A stretch of DNA of 64,000 nt, from contig JAANBB010000012.1 of NCBI GenBank assembly GCA_014621425.1, positions 1 through 64,000 on the forward strand. The letters are read 5' to 3'. Shown here piece by piece: positions 32,456 to 45,690 of the stretch. Within the stretch, counting starts at the first letter, position 1. The number at the start of each line of letters is the position of its first letter. This DNA is from Cylindrodendrum hubeiense (Eukaryota > Ascomycota > Sordariomycetes > Hypocreales > Nectriaceae). The notes beneath the pieces are model-generated. The model searched no databases and was not told where the DNA came from. It saw nothing but the letters and a program-made list of their open reading frames with translations. Both the position numbers and the translations under genes were made by a program.

Positions 32456-35400
32456 ATTGACAGACGTTATCTAGAAGAAACAAATGAATGCAGGGACTTC
32501 TGTCTTCACGTTGTTGAATAAATAGACAACATGAGTTTGATCAGGAGACAACAGGCAGCAGTGCGGGGCATTGACGGAATCTCTATCCTTGAAATGCTGT
32601 TGGTTGTTGGTCGTTGGTCGCCTTGATGATGAGGCAGGATTAGTCATGCATGTGAATCCATGGCGAGGAACAGGTTGCACTGGTGACAGTTTTGACTTCT
32701 TTGGCACTGCAATTGCATCTGATATCTGATAGTTTTGGGGTTTTGGGTGGCATTGTTCCTATAGGTAGGTACTGGAGATAATTTAGCACTGGGGTGTTTG
32801 TTTCCATGATCGCATTGGCCATTTCGAAGTTGTTTACTTGGACGGCGATAGTATTCTTACTACAGGGTTGCATAGGACGAAGACTATCAATATTGTGACT
32901 TAGTCTATGGTGGAGTAGATAGGAGAGTATCGTTTAAGACTGGACTGGTTGTGATTTTGTCCGTTATTAGGTGGGTATAGGGTAGCCCGTTGGGGGAAGG
33001 GCCGGGAGCCGAGACATATTCGGCTAGCGTGCGCTACGCCCAGTAGCTCAGAGACTCTTGGGCCAGCAATTTCCCCCCTGCAAACCAACGTGACAACAAA
33101 GGTTTGTGCTGCACTGGTCATTTCCGCAATATTGGTCCCCCTTTCCGAACCGTATAGTTGACGATCAGCAAGGGCCTGGTGCAAATGTCGGCTCACCGTG
33201 CCTAGCGCTGCCTAACGACGGCGACCTGTTGACAACGAACGCCGAGGCCCTTTGATCGCGTAATTGCTGTCCCCACAGCCGTGCCCAGGGATGGCCTCAC
33301 TAAGCTTAACGGCATTTATCCCTGGGCCTGCCAGGCTGTGCCCGACGCGGTCCATGCGACCCCAGATTGTGCAGATAGCCGCGAGATCCGTGGATTCGGT
33401 GGATACCAAATTACTTCTGCGGCGAATGGGGCCCGGGAGCGGCAGTTACAGATCAAAGACATTCATTGTGAGGCCTCTGTTCTCGCAAGAACCCAGCCAA
33501 AATGGTTGGGCCAATTTATAATTACTCATTACCTGACGTGTGTATTCTTACTCAACACAGGAACCAACATAGTTCTATGGGACCTCGTCCCATGGAAACG
33601 CCATGGAGTCATCTGGAGTCGCATCAAACGCGAAGGAATGTTTCGGGCACGAAATTAATACGTGAGGCAGGACCAGTCAGCCTCACCGTAAGCGTGCGGC
33701 GGCCGAGATGCCGTCGAATTGGTCCTGTGGTGAATATCCCTGGACGTGATGCTGGGGTGAGTACAGATTATTCCTGGACTCGATCATGCCGTGAATGCCC
33801 ACGGCGGTTAAGATGCCGTCCAGGCATGCGGCTGACTGGCATGCGGGAGAGACCCTTACCCGCCCACGCCCACAAGCGCAGCCTCGTTTCTGGCGTGGGC
33901 GATACGCCAAGACCGGCCAGCGACTGGCTCTATACATAGATCTGGGCGCTTTACGTGTATGCCCGGTTGTCAAGATCGCGCTCAGCATGATTCCTTCAAG
34001 TCATGCTGGACTGCGAAGGCGAAAGCGGCGGTGCCCGTCGTATACAGAAATTAAGCTGTTTCATGCCCATGCCGTTGAGCATGGGTTGGATTGCGACAGT
34101 CACGGTAGGACTCTGCGTCCCCGCACTGCTCGGATCGTAGCGAGCAGCGGGCAGTGTTGGCCGCGGCCACTGCGAAATGCAGCATCGCAACCGATTGGGT
34201 GCAAATAAGGTACAAATAGGGCGCAGCTCAGGGGATGTCAGCCGGTCCAAGTTTTAGGTCATCATCGAGATGCTTAGTTGGGGGTTGTTTGCAACGACGA
34301 TTCGATAGGCCGAGTCAATCCTAAGCTTACACCGACAAAGTCGCCGTCATCCTCCAGAATGAGGGGCTGTAACCAATGGCGTCAGACTATCGTCGACTCC
34401 GGACGTCAGCCACGAGAAACAGCACGACAAAGACGCCGGCAGCTGAAGGATCTTCGTCGTATTGAGTTTTGGGCTTGTGCATGTGGCAGGCAGTTGGATG
34501 CTTGGATGCAAACGCCACGGGCCGTTGGCCCAAAATAAACAGGCTTCTTTTAAGCTTAGGAGCCTCGATCATCGTGAGCTGAGAGTTGGGCTGCGAGCGT
34601 TGGCCTCGTGCGCGGGGCATAGTGCAAAGAAGGCGCTGCGAGTTTCCCCCTCAAAGAGCGCGGGCTTGGGGAAGCTGAAAACAATCAACGCCATGGCTCG
34701 GGTTGAGCCACCGCCGGATCTGCTGGCGGACGACGATCGTCCTCGCGTGTGAGTGCGAGTGGTTGAGTGACGCTCCACGAGTGTCTGGCCGCCGGCCGGT
34801 TGACCCGAGAGCCAAGGACCGGGACGGAGGAACGGGATGAGGCCCCCTCGCGTGGCGGATACGACAATGTGACATTGACAGGACGGTGACGGCAACCAAC
34901 GCCAGAGACTCCCGCCGGGGTCGTGCTTTCTGGGGCCGGCGTTCGTTCTTCTGGCATTCTGACCAGGACTCTGTAGCCACTCGTCCCAGAATGACGGAAC
35001 GGTGCGGGTGCGGAATGCGGCAAGTTACTGCGGTGCGACGGTGGAGGACGCCAGGCGAGGGGGACTTTAGGACTTTAGCTCAGGTACCCGGCGCAGCGTG
35101 TCTTGGGTTGATCTGACTCGTTGCTTCTGCTCGTCAAAGGGATTCCGCGCACCAAAGGGCAAACACCCGTCAGGTACCTTTGCAGTCACGACTCGGTCCA
35201 GTGTCATCCATAGCATCACCGTTCGTTCGTCCGCGCCCTCAGCTTCGCCCGTGCTGCCGTGGCACCGCTGCCAGCTCACGCCTGCATTTCAGCTTGATTG
35301 GCGTCTGCTAGCTCCGATCGCATGGCACCTGTCTCTGGATGATCGCCGCGGCGCCCAGCCTCGTTTGGCGTGTCGCTCTCGGCGGGTTGGGATTGGGGGG

Positions 35401-36848
35401 GACGGGATGCAGAGACATGCCGCGCTGACGCTGTGGGCGGCCATGCTGCTGGCAAGCCTGGGCGTGGCCCGGTGGCAATGACATGGCCATGACACCGACC
35501 GTTTTCTTTTTTGTTTGTTTTTGGCCCTGCTGGAACCGCTAGAATGAATCGTCTCGGTTCTCGGCTTCAGCGTGGGCGTCAAGGTGCGAGTCTAGCTTGT
35601 TCGGCGCTGTCCCCGCTAGGTTATTTTAAGGGAGGCCCTGGTGGATTTGGTGTCCTTTTGCTGGGTTTGGCTGGCTTTGAATGGGCCCGGCCTGCCTTAG
35701 CGAAGCACTAGCAGGCGTGTGGCTTCTAGACCTCCGTAATTTTCATGTCATCTCCTTCGTATCCCGGAAAAGGGCAGAGCCTGGTGGGCGGGCAGCGAGG
35801 TTGCGAGGGTTGCCCTTCTCGTATTCCTCCTGCGGCGCGGACACACAAAAACAAAGCTGCAGCAGCGCAGCGCGGGGGAGCCAAGCATAACTTTTGGATT
35901 GGATCCCGTGGCGTCGCTGGTGTGTATTGAGGTGCGTCGCAGTGTGTCTGGAGGATGCTGACGGGCTGGTCGCCGCCCACTTCATCCGGTCGAGCGCAGT
36001 CGAAGCGCAGGTCGAGCCCATCCGCTGATCACTCAGGGGCGGCCGAGTCTATGTGCTACACTACGGCGAAAGTGGCTGGCCGCCGCTGCGCTCGCGGTGT
36101 TGTGCCATCAACACCATGCCGCTAACACCGCCATGGCGCCTGTTTCCGGGGTAGGCGGTTAGGGGCGACAAGGGGCGACAGGGGAGACAGGGCGGCCAGG
36201 GGCACCGATCCAGCTGCGAGGATCCAGCTGCGAGGAGAGGAGGGCAGCAGCAAGTTATGCAGCCTTACAGGAGCGTAGTACACGCGCCGGAGCTGACCGG
36301 CCGGCTGATGGGCCACGGCAATGTCAAGGCCATGTACAGCATGTATGTCTATGGCTAAAACGGGACTATTGCCTTGCCCATCTCGTCTGCCGGGGCGGCT
36401 CCAGTCAGTCCAGTCAGTCAATCCCTCCTCTTCTCCTCCACTCATCCTCCGCTCATTCGCCTCGATCCCCTTTCGGCTCCAGCCTACTGCCCCCCCCCGG
36501 ACTGCCCGCCCAGTCGGGACTGGGCGTTCCTCTTTGTCGCGCCGCCACGGAACTGCACCGTATGGCCCTCTGGCTGACACCCTCGCCGATGACCAGGGGG
36601 CCCTGCGTGGCGTTACGAGAGTCAAGGAAGATGCCTACCCGTGTGCTAAATTTACTGACAGGGCGCTCACTGGCTCCGCGGATGTCTGTGCTGCGAGCTA
36701 ACCGTCCAGCACGCACCGCGCCCGATGATGCCGAGATGGTATAACTTCTGCGTCCCTCCCCGCGCTGTCGAGGTGTGCTCAGATTGGAAGCATCCACTGC
36801 AACAATCCATCAAAGACATTCGTTTGGTTGCAGTTGCACACATCCACC
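32456..36848. other. 4.4-kb gene-poor, mostly GC-rich region
   Basis: There are many overlapping frames on both strands, as expected in GC-rich DNA, but none has a recognisable domain, signal peptide or consistent splicing. It contains a perfect 14-bp tandem duplication at 36207-36234. The last part must hold the tyrosinase promoter. An unrecognised lineage-specific gene or long non-coding RNA cannot be excluded. Confidence 0.45.
36207..36234. repeat. Perfect 14-bp tandem duplication
   Basis: GATCCAGCTGCGAG occurs twice head to tail, about 615 bp upstream of the tyrosinase start. GGGGCGACA also recurs just upstream (about 36160-36180). Purpose unknown. Confidence 0.85.
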
Positions 36849-38774
36849 ATGCTGTTCAACTTCTCTCTCCTGGTGTCGGCGCTCGCGGGCCTGTCGGTCG
36901 CCCAGCAGTCGTACCCCATCGTCGGCGTCAAGTCCGGCGTCAGCAGCACCAACGTGCCCATCCGCAAGAACATCAACGACCTCCAGGCCGCTGGTGGCCC
37001 GCAGTGGTAAGACATGTTGCCGCCTCGCCGCCTCATCGCGACGCCTCGTGTTCACCCGTACTCACCTCGTCAATAGGGATCTCTACATCCGTTCGCTCAT
37101 TGTCCTGCAGAAGACATCGCCCTCGGACCAGCTGTCCTACTTCCAGATCGCTGGTATGGCGCCTCCTCCGTGCTTCTAATTGTCCGATGTCTAACACTTC
37201 ACCCAGGTATTCACGGCAAGCCCTACGTCGAGTGGAACGGCGCCGGCTCGAGCACCTCCAATGGCTGGCAGGGATACTGCCCCCATGGCGTAAGTGTTTT
37301 GGTCTCTGTCGTCTCGTCCAACAGCGCTAACATCATCACAGGAGAACCTGTTCCTGCCGTGGCACCGCCCCTACCTTGTTCTCTACGAGGTATGTCGCCC
37401 CGTCGCAACACCATTCAGGACCTCCATCTAACTCTTCTCTAGCAACGCCTAGTCGCCACTGCCATTAAGCTGGCAAATGGATACCCGGCCAATGTCCGCG
37501 CCACCTGGCTCAAGGCTGCCCAGACGCTCCGAGCTCCCTTCTGGGACTGGGCGCGCCAGGTCTCGGTCCCTACCGCCACCGTCACCAAGCGATTCACCAT
37601 CACCATCCCCAACGGAGCCGGAGGCACCAAGAAGTACACCGTCGACAATCCGCTCGCCGCCTACTACTTCCCCAAGGCCGCCCTCAATGGCCAGTTTGGA
37701 ACCTTCGACACCGGAGCCCAGATCTACCGCTGCCGTAGCCCGCAGAGCTACCCGGCCTCGGCCAACGCCGCCATGCGCGCGCGCCCCTACAAGTCCTGGG
37801 TGTACGATGCCTTCACCTCCTCCACCACCTTCGACCAGTTCGCTTCCACTGGCAGCACCGGTGTGAGTCTGGAGCAGATTCACAACGCCATCCACTGGGA
37901 CGGAGCTTGCGGCTACCAGTTCCTCGATGCCGACTTCTCGGCCTTTGACCCCCTCTTCATGCTGCACCACGCCAATGTCGACCGACTCTGGACTTACTGG
38001 CAGTTCATCCGACCTACCCAGGCCATCTTCAAGAGTAGCTACCGCGGCGGTGCTCGCTTCAACACCCGCGATGGCGCCACCATCACCCCCGACTCGCCTC
38101 TGCAGCCCTTCTACCGCTCCAACGGCCAGTTCCACACCTCCAACTCCGTCACCAGCATCCGCCAGTTCGGCTACACCTATGAGGGCCTTGAGTACTGGCG
38201 CAAGTCGTCCGATACCCTGAAGAAGGACGCCACTGCCATGATCAACAAGATCTACGGACCCAACTCCGCTTCCGCCAAGGTTAAGCGTGCCGACGACGAC
38301 GCCACCCTGACCCGATACTTCGCTCAGATCGAGGTCGATGTCGAGCAGCTCGACCGTCCTTGCGCCATCGGTCTTTACGTCAACACTACCAACGTTGGCA
38401 ACTTCATCGTCCTCAAGCAGCCCGCAACTGGCCAGTTCTTCGGAAAGTTCTCCCTGGACCGCGCCGCAGACCCCAACGAGGTCGCGGACGAGAAGACCTC
38501 CGTCGTTGTCGACGATCTCCTGAGCGGCCTCCGCATTGAGATCAAGAACGTAAGTCCCAAATATCCACACTCACCGCACACATGACAGAAAGCTAATTAC
38601 AAACTGCAGCATGCTGGAGAGATCATTGACCTCACCACCGTCCCCAGCTTGAAGGTCCAGCTCGAGAACGCCGACATTGTGCCCCCGGACAACGAGGAGC
38701 AGTTGCCCGAGTACGTCGATTCCGAGAAGCACACTGCGCCCAAGAAGCAGAAGAAGCAGCCTCCTACGGCTTAA
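36849..38774 (+). CDS. Secreted tyrosinase (type 3 copper oxidase)
   Basis: The enzyme oxidises monophenols and diphenols to o-quinones, feeding melanin formation or phenolic cross-linking. Exons are 36849-37006, 37077-37153, 37207-37289, 37342-37389, 37443-38549 and 38610-38774 (introns 52-70 bp), giving 545 aa. The signal peptide is MLFNFSLLVSALAGLSVA. CuA ligands are His81 (GIHGK), His105 in CPHG and His114 (LPWHRPYL). Cys103-x-His105 is the thioether pair of fungal tyrosinases. CuB ligands are His269, His273 (IHNAIHW) and His298 (FMLHHANVDRLW). The C-terminal part resembles the lid or propeptide domain of latent tyrosinases, and the protein ends in a Lys/Gln-rich tail. It faces no other pigment gene in the window. 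Confidence 0.95.
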
Positions 38775-39933
38775 TATGTCTATTTGTAGTTACGTTCGAT
38801 TCATCTAAAGATTTATTCGTCGCGAGTCGACATATTAGTATTTGTAACATTGCTACTTTTATTTACAATATCATGACTATATATGCATCTGCCCGCTTGT
38901 TGTTTGGATCTCTGTATACAGACCTCAGATTCAACACTCGAACGTATTAAACAGAAAGCTGTAGCACATGGTAAACTGTATGTGTTGATGCCTGTGTCTC
39001 CCTGTGTCTCCATTTGTCGCAACATGCCTGCTGAAAGAGAGCTCGTGCAGGACAGACAGCGGTGAGATGAAACTGTCGCTGGGAGGCGAAGACGGTGTGC
39101 CGTGGCCAAGGAATGGTGCAGTGCCATGGAATAATCCTGAATAGTTGCCGATATCCGAAGAGCGCACGGATCCAACGAACTATAGCGGAGTGAGAGAAGG
39201 AGAGAACTTGTAGTGGAGTAAGACCAGATCTTTTAAATACATGGCTTTTAGTAACCCTCTAAGAAGCCTATTTCCCCCTGAGCACAATCGCAGCGCCAAG
39301 TTCAGCAAGGGGTACCTACTGAGACCCTCCAGGTGACCCCCAGGTGAGACAGGATTGAGCAGGCACATTAGTGCTGTAAGGGAGTCGAGGGTTAACACAG
39401 CTATTCGCAACCTGCCCTTACGCAAATGACTTTGAAGACGCGAAGGAAATTGCAAATGTGGAGAGGCGTGTTGGAACTATTGATGCAGGCAGATATCGAG
39501 AGGCTGGATTAACATTCGAGTGCTTGAACCCCAAAGAGTTGAAGAAAAGCAACGAGAGCGATCCCGCCGGTTTAAAGTCAATCCGAATCACCATGAAGTT
39601 AAGCGGAAGGCTGAGAGGGCGAGACATATGCGGCATTGCATGCATACATCTGCATCAATGCGCCGTCCGTCGAAGTGCCCGAAAACTCGCCGAGAAACGT
39701 CATCCTTCTCTGCGACTGTCTCTCATAGTTCCAGGCGACAGCATCATGCGACCATCTCCATCATGAACCAGGCTAGCATGAATTAGGCTTCCAGTTTATC
39801 TTGACAGCCGAATCTGGTGGCATACAGTAGTGCTGTCTCAAACACCCGCCACGCAACCATGGCTACGGAGCATTCGTACAACAAGAAAAGTACTGCTCTG
39901 GGTACAACGAGATACCTTCAAATAATCCCTCCA
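38775..39933. other. Convergent intergenic region
   Basis: This holds the 3' flanks of the tyrosinase (+) and the 611-aa membrane protein (-). No gene is supported. Confidence 0.5.
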
Positions 39934-41879
39934 TCATAAAGCAGCGTAGCGTATGGTGGATGCAATGAACAAGAAAAACGCTAGCACAAACGCCCCGATC
40001 CCAAAGCCTCCCTGGATATCCTTTTTTAAGACTGTCCACAAGATAGACACGACAAGGCAGAGAACAAACCCCACGCAGCCACAAGTAAAGACGGCGTATC
40101 CATTGAGTGACTCGACAAACTGAACTCCCCAGCCGACAGAGTAGCCCTTCTGCGAGCATGCCTGAAGCCTGTTCAACTTCTTTTTAGGGAACCGACGGAA
40201 CAATACGGGAAGCACGTCTGCGTGGTCAGGGTTCTCGAAGAGATGAAGTAGCATATTCGGTCCAATTGGGGGATCCGTGTCGCATGGCTCATAATCGTAC
40301 TCGACTCGAGCATGCGCTTCTGGCATTGAGGTAGAGGAGCAGATATTGACAAGTTCGTTTCGAAATATCTCGAACTGTGCACCTAGTCAGCATACATATC
40401 CTAAATGGGGCGATTTGGTGAGGAGTACTTGTACAAAGTCTATAGACGACACGCGTCTCAAACCTTTCCACCTATGTGCTTTATTGCTGTCGGAGTGCAT
40501 AGCCCTAAGAAGCTTGAAGAAGTCCCGATCAGAGCGGATGCGACACACGTCTGGCTGGTGAGCCTTGATACCCCAGCGCATAAAAGGAATGCACAGGATG
40601 AGAAAGTTGTGGTTTGAATCTTGGTTTGTGGGGTTGGATGAGGACGGACAAACAGAAAGATCAAGTTCAGAGCCTTTAGGTTCCTCAAGAGGTAGTTTAC
40701 CTGGCTTCTGAGCTTGGGAAATGTTTTTGAATGCCCGTAGGAGCTCCGAAAAGATGAATTGACCCTGCTGCCGATTCGGGTTGGGGATCTGACTCTCGTC
40801 GTCATCAACAAGAAATGGCATTTTCACTGGGCTTATTGAGAGACTCGGGGAGCGATAGTTGTCCATGAATGTCTTCAGATCTGCGACAGAACCCGGCCGC
40901 TTTTCAGTGAAATCGTCGTACGTAATTCGACCACAACCCTAAGAAACGCATGTGAGAGGAGTTGGATGCATTCATTGGAGGATTGATATCTTACACATGT
41001 CCATCGTACTCGTGTGAGCTTAGGGGCTACTGAAGTTTGTGAAATCCTGTCAAATAGGTTTCGGGAATGTGGATTGAATCTCTCGACCATGCTCGTGAAC
41101 ACCGAGGTGTTGCTTTCGGAGGAAGACGCAACAACAAGCTTGATGCTGGCTTTGAAGTTTTCGAAAGAAATTGAACCGAAGAGGAACTCGTGCATTTCTG
41201 CGTAGATGACTCCCTTCTCCTCATCCTCTTCCGCATCTGTCTCTTCGTCTGGTACCTCTGCTTCAGTTTGGCCTTCAGCGACTTCATCATCGCGCTGGGT
41301 TCCCCGAGACTCAGCCTGGACTTTGATCTCGGCCTGGTGATGGTTGACAATATGCCTGGCAATTTTATATCGACGAGACCGGATGAAGCTTGAAGCTTTG
41401 GTCTTAAGAGCAGACTGTCCTTCTTGTCGCAGATCTTTAGAGTAGTGCCGTAGTAGATTCGCGATGATTTTTCGTGCTAGGAACTTGGTTCCTGAATAAC
41501 CCACAAGCTGAGGCCATAGGTATTGGAGGTCAGGTTCAACTAAAAGGTCTCGCAATAGGATCTCGATAGTATCTTCCTTGATGCTCTTAGGCGTGGAAGA
41601 TTCCGTGGAGAATTCCGTGGAGACTGTGGAGGCTGCAGAGGAGTTGAAGTCGGTATCGGTATCAGTATCGACACCGGTGTCAATATCAGAATTACAGCCA
41701 GCATTTATGTCCGTGACGAGGTCATGAGCTCCCGAATGAGTGGAACATGCATAACCGACAAGGTAGGTTCTCCGCTGAACTTTGTGGCCAGGCCGACCGT
41801 ACGATGCACATCTGTCGACAGCTTGCTGATAATAAAGACATCGGCATGCTGAGTAGATCTCAAGAACCTGGTAGCACAT
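39934..41879 (-). CDS. Conserved fungal protein with Cys/His N-terminus and C-terminal membrane helices
   Basis: Exons on the minus strand are 41879-40995, 40938-40429 and 40374-39934 (introns 56 and 54 bp, all phase 0), giving 611 aa. The N-terminus M-C-Y-Q-V-L-E-I-Y-S-A-C-R-C-L-Y-Y with later D-R-C, G-R-P-G-H and Y-A-C-S-T-H looks like a metal-binding Cys/His module of a large Pezizomycotina-only family. An Asp/Thr-rich low-complexity stretch follows (about residues 60-80), then a helical region and the C-G-C-G-R-I-T-Y-D-D-F motif spanning intron 1. In exon 3 D-P-P-I-G-P-N precedes two hydrophobic segments (AVFTCGCVGFVLCLVVSILW and FGIGAFVLAFFLFIAST). Function is unknown; the domain order suggests a membrane-tethered signalling or stress protein. 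Confidence 0.85.
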
Positions 41880-44800
41880 TGTGGACGACTGGCGCTAGAC
41901 ACTGTTTTAACGCATGGGAACTAAAATATATGGCCCCAAGTGGTTTGGACTTGAAAGGTCGGTGATTTAGTTGAGTGATTTAAGTGCGGGTCAGCCTTGA
42001 TTAGGCAGAAATGCGACTCCGTTACTGTGGCTCAAAATGGACTGTTGATCGCCACAACCAGCCACTACGTATTCTTGAACGACATACTCATCTCAATCGA
42101 TGATGTTAAGAAAAGGAATGGCGATAGTGGCTGCCGAATAACTTCGACTGACCCCTGGAAGCAAACGGAGAAGACATCGGGCACGATCTTGGCGATCTAG
42201 CTGCCTACAGGGTATAATCAAATGCTGGGATAAGGCACCCAGGCTCGAACAGATGGGGTTTATTTAGTGCCCTTCCTCGTCAGCATCTGCGGGGCTTTTC
42301 AAGGAATAGAACATGGAGGATACCCAGTCTGACAGGGGACCCGTATCGGATGGCCCACAGTCGAAATGGACTGCCATCAGCGTGACGTCGTAATGACACC
42401 AGGTACCCCGACTTTTGTATCACAGCTTGGAGATCGGCATCTGGGGATATGCTTTTGGCGTTTAGATTGGCGGAGGATTGAGGATTGCGGGGTGGAATGA
42501 ATGCAACCTCCAGAGTTTGTTAAACCCACCTATTGAGGAGCTGTTACGTTGTTTAGAGCAGGATTACTACCTTCGACGAGGATTGATAGCATCTCAGTTG
42601 TGTCGCAATGCCCACTGCAAAATGGGACGATCACTTTGCTAAGACGTAGTGTAATAATGACCTACTGCTTCTGACAAGTCGCCTATCTCAGCCCAGCAGC
42701 AGTATGCCCGTTTCTGATTCCCTCGAGCGTTGGCCTGGCTGCAGCCACCTGGTGCTGAATTCATATTCGGCTATTTGAACTAGGCTGTTTCTATGGGCAT
42801 CTGATCTGGCTATCCGCCATTGGCTCACAACCCACCGTAGCCCTCAAACCTGTCCAATGCTGCATGCGACACGCAGTATCCTCGTCAGCCCCATCCATCA
42901 CGGCAATGACACTCACAGCACACTGATTTATTTTCCTGTTAATTCTATTGGATCTACTCCATCAATAGCAGAATACCGCGGAAGCCTCAGGTTCCAGATT
43001 CTAAAGGATCCAAGTAGTCATGGCGATAAGGGCATGGTACAAGCTGGCCGGTGTCATTAACACCGTTTTTAACATTTGTTTATTCCTCAACTATCCCCAT
43101 GTGGTTTGTGATTTGGCTGATAATGGCGGTGTCATTTTTGCGCTCATTGCCTCACTGATTAGATTGCACGTCCTTGCACCCCGACAAGGGTAAAATGTGC
43201 ATTTGAGTGAGGGCTCTGAAGTGACTTGTATTGGCTAGACTGCGATCTGTAGGTCTGACCTCTGTGCATAAACCACCTCCTAAAGGGATCTAGTTTACAG
43301 AAAAATATGGTCTTGCTAGAGATCTTAGATAAAATGCATAATTGTCAGTCTAGGCTGATCTAACCGCTCCCTGAGGTCTAGGGTCGTAGCGAGGCATGTA
43401 TCCCTTTTATCTCAGGTCCCAACACGCATCAGTATCTTTGACACATCCCACGCTCCAAGTACACTGTAGATGTTGGCTTTGGGACTATTGATTCAACGGC
43501 TACCAAAATTCGGTAGGAATGAGGTGCCGCATGTGCCGTGCGGCGGGGTGTGTGGTTGATGAGATCGCTCGTGAGAGGCAAATGACAAAGCTCAAATGCA
43601 AGCTAATCTGTGCTAGGTGAAATGTGTGAAATATCTGCCTTGAGGAGGCGGTGGGTCTGGAAAGGGAGCATTCTAGGTTGTTAATGAAGATTGAGTAAGG
43701 ACTTTAGTCAAATCATCGATGCCAAACAGCTGTTAAAACAGACTCTTCCAAGGTATATGTTTGAATTCATGTCTTTGATTGTCATACATGTAAGATAAGC
43801 TCCTGTTTCTTTCATTTCTGCTTTCATGGAGTACCGTGTATGCTATTGGAGTCGAACATATCGGAGGCTTTTACTGCTGTCGGCGAGTCCGACCACAAGA
43901 CGTCTAACTAGAGGTGGGAAGCTACTACCTAGCTTCTTAAATGGTGGATACTAGCCGAAGAATTTAGCTAAATCATCGTGGCATTGTCTAGGTCATCTCA
44001 AGCTAGCACAATTACCCTCTGATCCTTGCCACCTACTCGCTTATTTTCCGACACCACAGCTAGCTATGGAGCGCTTACAAAGTATTGCCTCGTCCCTGAA
44101 TATATCACACGGCTTGTGTGCACTGGTGATTCGGGTATACTTCACCTGGTTGTCGCCATCAAGCTGGAAGTGGCTCTCGTGTCATATTATACAGGCCATC
44201 TTTGCACTACGCATTAGCGGAGTGTTTATTCCATTTTCGCCGTATAGACACCCACATACATTTATCCAACGGAAGTAGCAGGTACTGGAGAGGGGACACA
44301 CTGGAGATCATTGGATGCGAGTGCTTGACGCTCCCTTTATGCGTTAGAAATGGGTAAAAAGATTAGGCTTCTGAAATAGAAAGCTTTCGGCTTGAAGAAT
44401 TCATGTCTCTCGCAATCAAGCGCTCTGAGGGCTCTTGCATTGTGTGCCGGTTGTATTAGATGGCGTTATTTGGCGTGTGAGGTGGGTGGGGCAGATCATA
44501 CGGGGGTCATGTGTCTGTCACCCCCACGCACATCGACGTGTATTGAGGCTCAACTGCCATCTTACCACGTTGTAACTGGGATAAAATACTTCATATAATT
44601 AGCTTTAACGCAGTTTCAAGTATAACCCCTTTAATTTCAGTGCTGTACATGGCATTTCGAATTTGCTGAGCAAAAGTTTAAGCGCAATATTCGAGCTGCA
44701 GAACCTAATACAAATCTCCAGCCTACGACTTCTGCAGCTTGCGTCATCACCTCATATTTCGTCATACCAATATTGCGGATATCGGCTCATGTCACGATAA

Positions 44801-45690
44801 GCCATCCTAGCCAAAATATGCCAGGTGCTTTCAGTCTATCCCTGGTCCACAAAATATCTTATCCAACCTTGCTGTATCTTGCATCTCGAGCGGGCCTTGA
44901 ATCCTGGTCTCGGCTAATTCAAACCCCACTAATACTATCTCACTATCAACTCAAGGAAGTACCAACGACCTGTTTCTTTTCTATCACGTGGAGTTCTTAT
45001 CTACTTGTGGCTCATGAAATTCAGCGGTGAGATAAGACAACTCGTGGCACATCCGACGCGTAGCCACCAAGATAAAGACATCCTTGGATTCAGCTCTCCA
45101 GATTTTGGGCTCGGATGCAGAGCTAAACAGGATGTAGGTGTCCGAGACCATTGAATAATATGCAGCTGAATTCCTGGCATCTGCAGCAGGCCAGTGATGG
45201 CGGCACTCCGATTAGTTCAATTGCTTTATCAGTTTCCATGCCGGTGACCCGGACATATCTGCGCCCCTCTGAGGCTTCTTTGTTCAGCTAGGGCCGCGTC
45301 AGCTCCAATATTTGAGGCGCAGGGTATCTTCGAGACCCATTTTCCCACTGGGGGGTGGGGAGTGTATCCGAATCGGCCGAGATCCTCATGTATTTGCAAT
45401 GGCAAGAGAGTAAAGGAGGGAGCGGCTCAGCTAGCTAAGAGCAAGCCCCATTCAGTGATATCATTCGGTGACATGAATATACCCTACTGTCTGCGTGGTT
45501 GTCCCTTTCCTCCCCATTTATCTCCTCTAGCTACCCCTGCCGTTTACTTTTCAATGCTCGCAAGCCTTTGACACCAAATCTCGGAGACAAAGGGATACCA
45601 TTTTGCAAGGTTGCCAAATAGTAGAGAACTTCATTTTATCTCTTAGAGACGCACAGATCTAAGAGCATTGAAACCAGGCGCACGGTCTCG
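41880..45690. other. 3.8-kb gene-free region
   Basis: Only a few short unsupported frames are present, and several stretches (about 42200-42850 and 43060-44020) have no frame of 60 codons on either strand. No tRNA, transposon terminal repeat or paralogue fragment was recognised. It may be decayed or regulatory DNA. Confidence 0.5.

Noticed and set aside
36122..36625. 167-codon frame on the minus strand and overlapping plus frames
   Set aside because: Several frames are open at once in GC-rich DNA with simple repeats; none shows a domain.
37449..38570. 373-codon open frame on the minus strand
   Set aside because: It is the exact antisense of the tyrosinase catalytic exon. Its Gly/Val/Glu-rich sequence reflects GC-rich third codon positions, and no homologous domain is visible.
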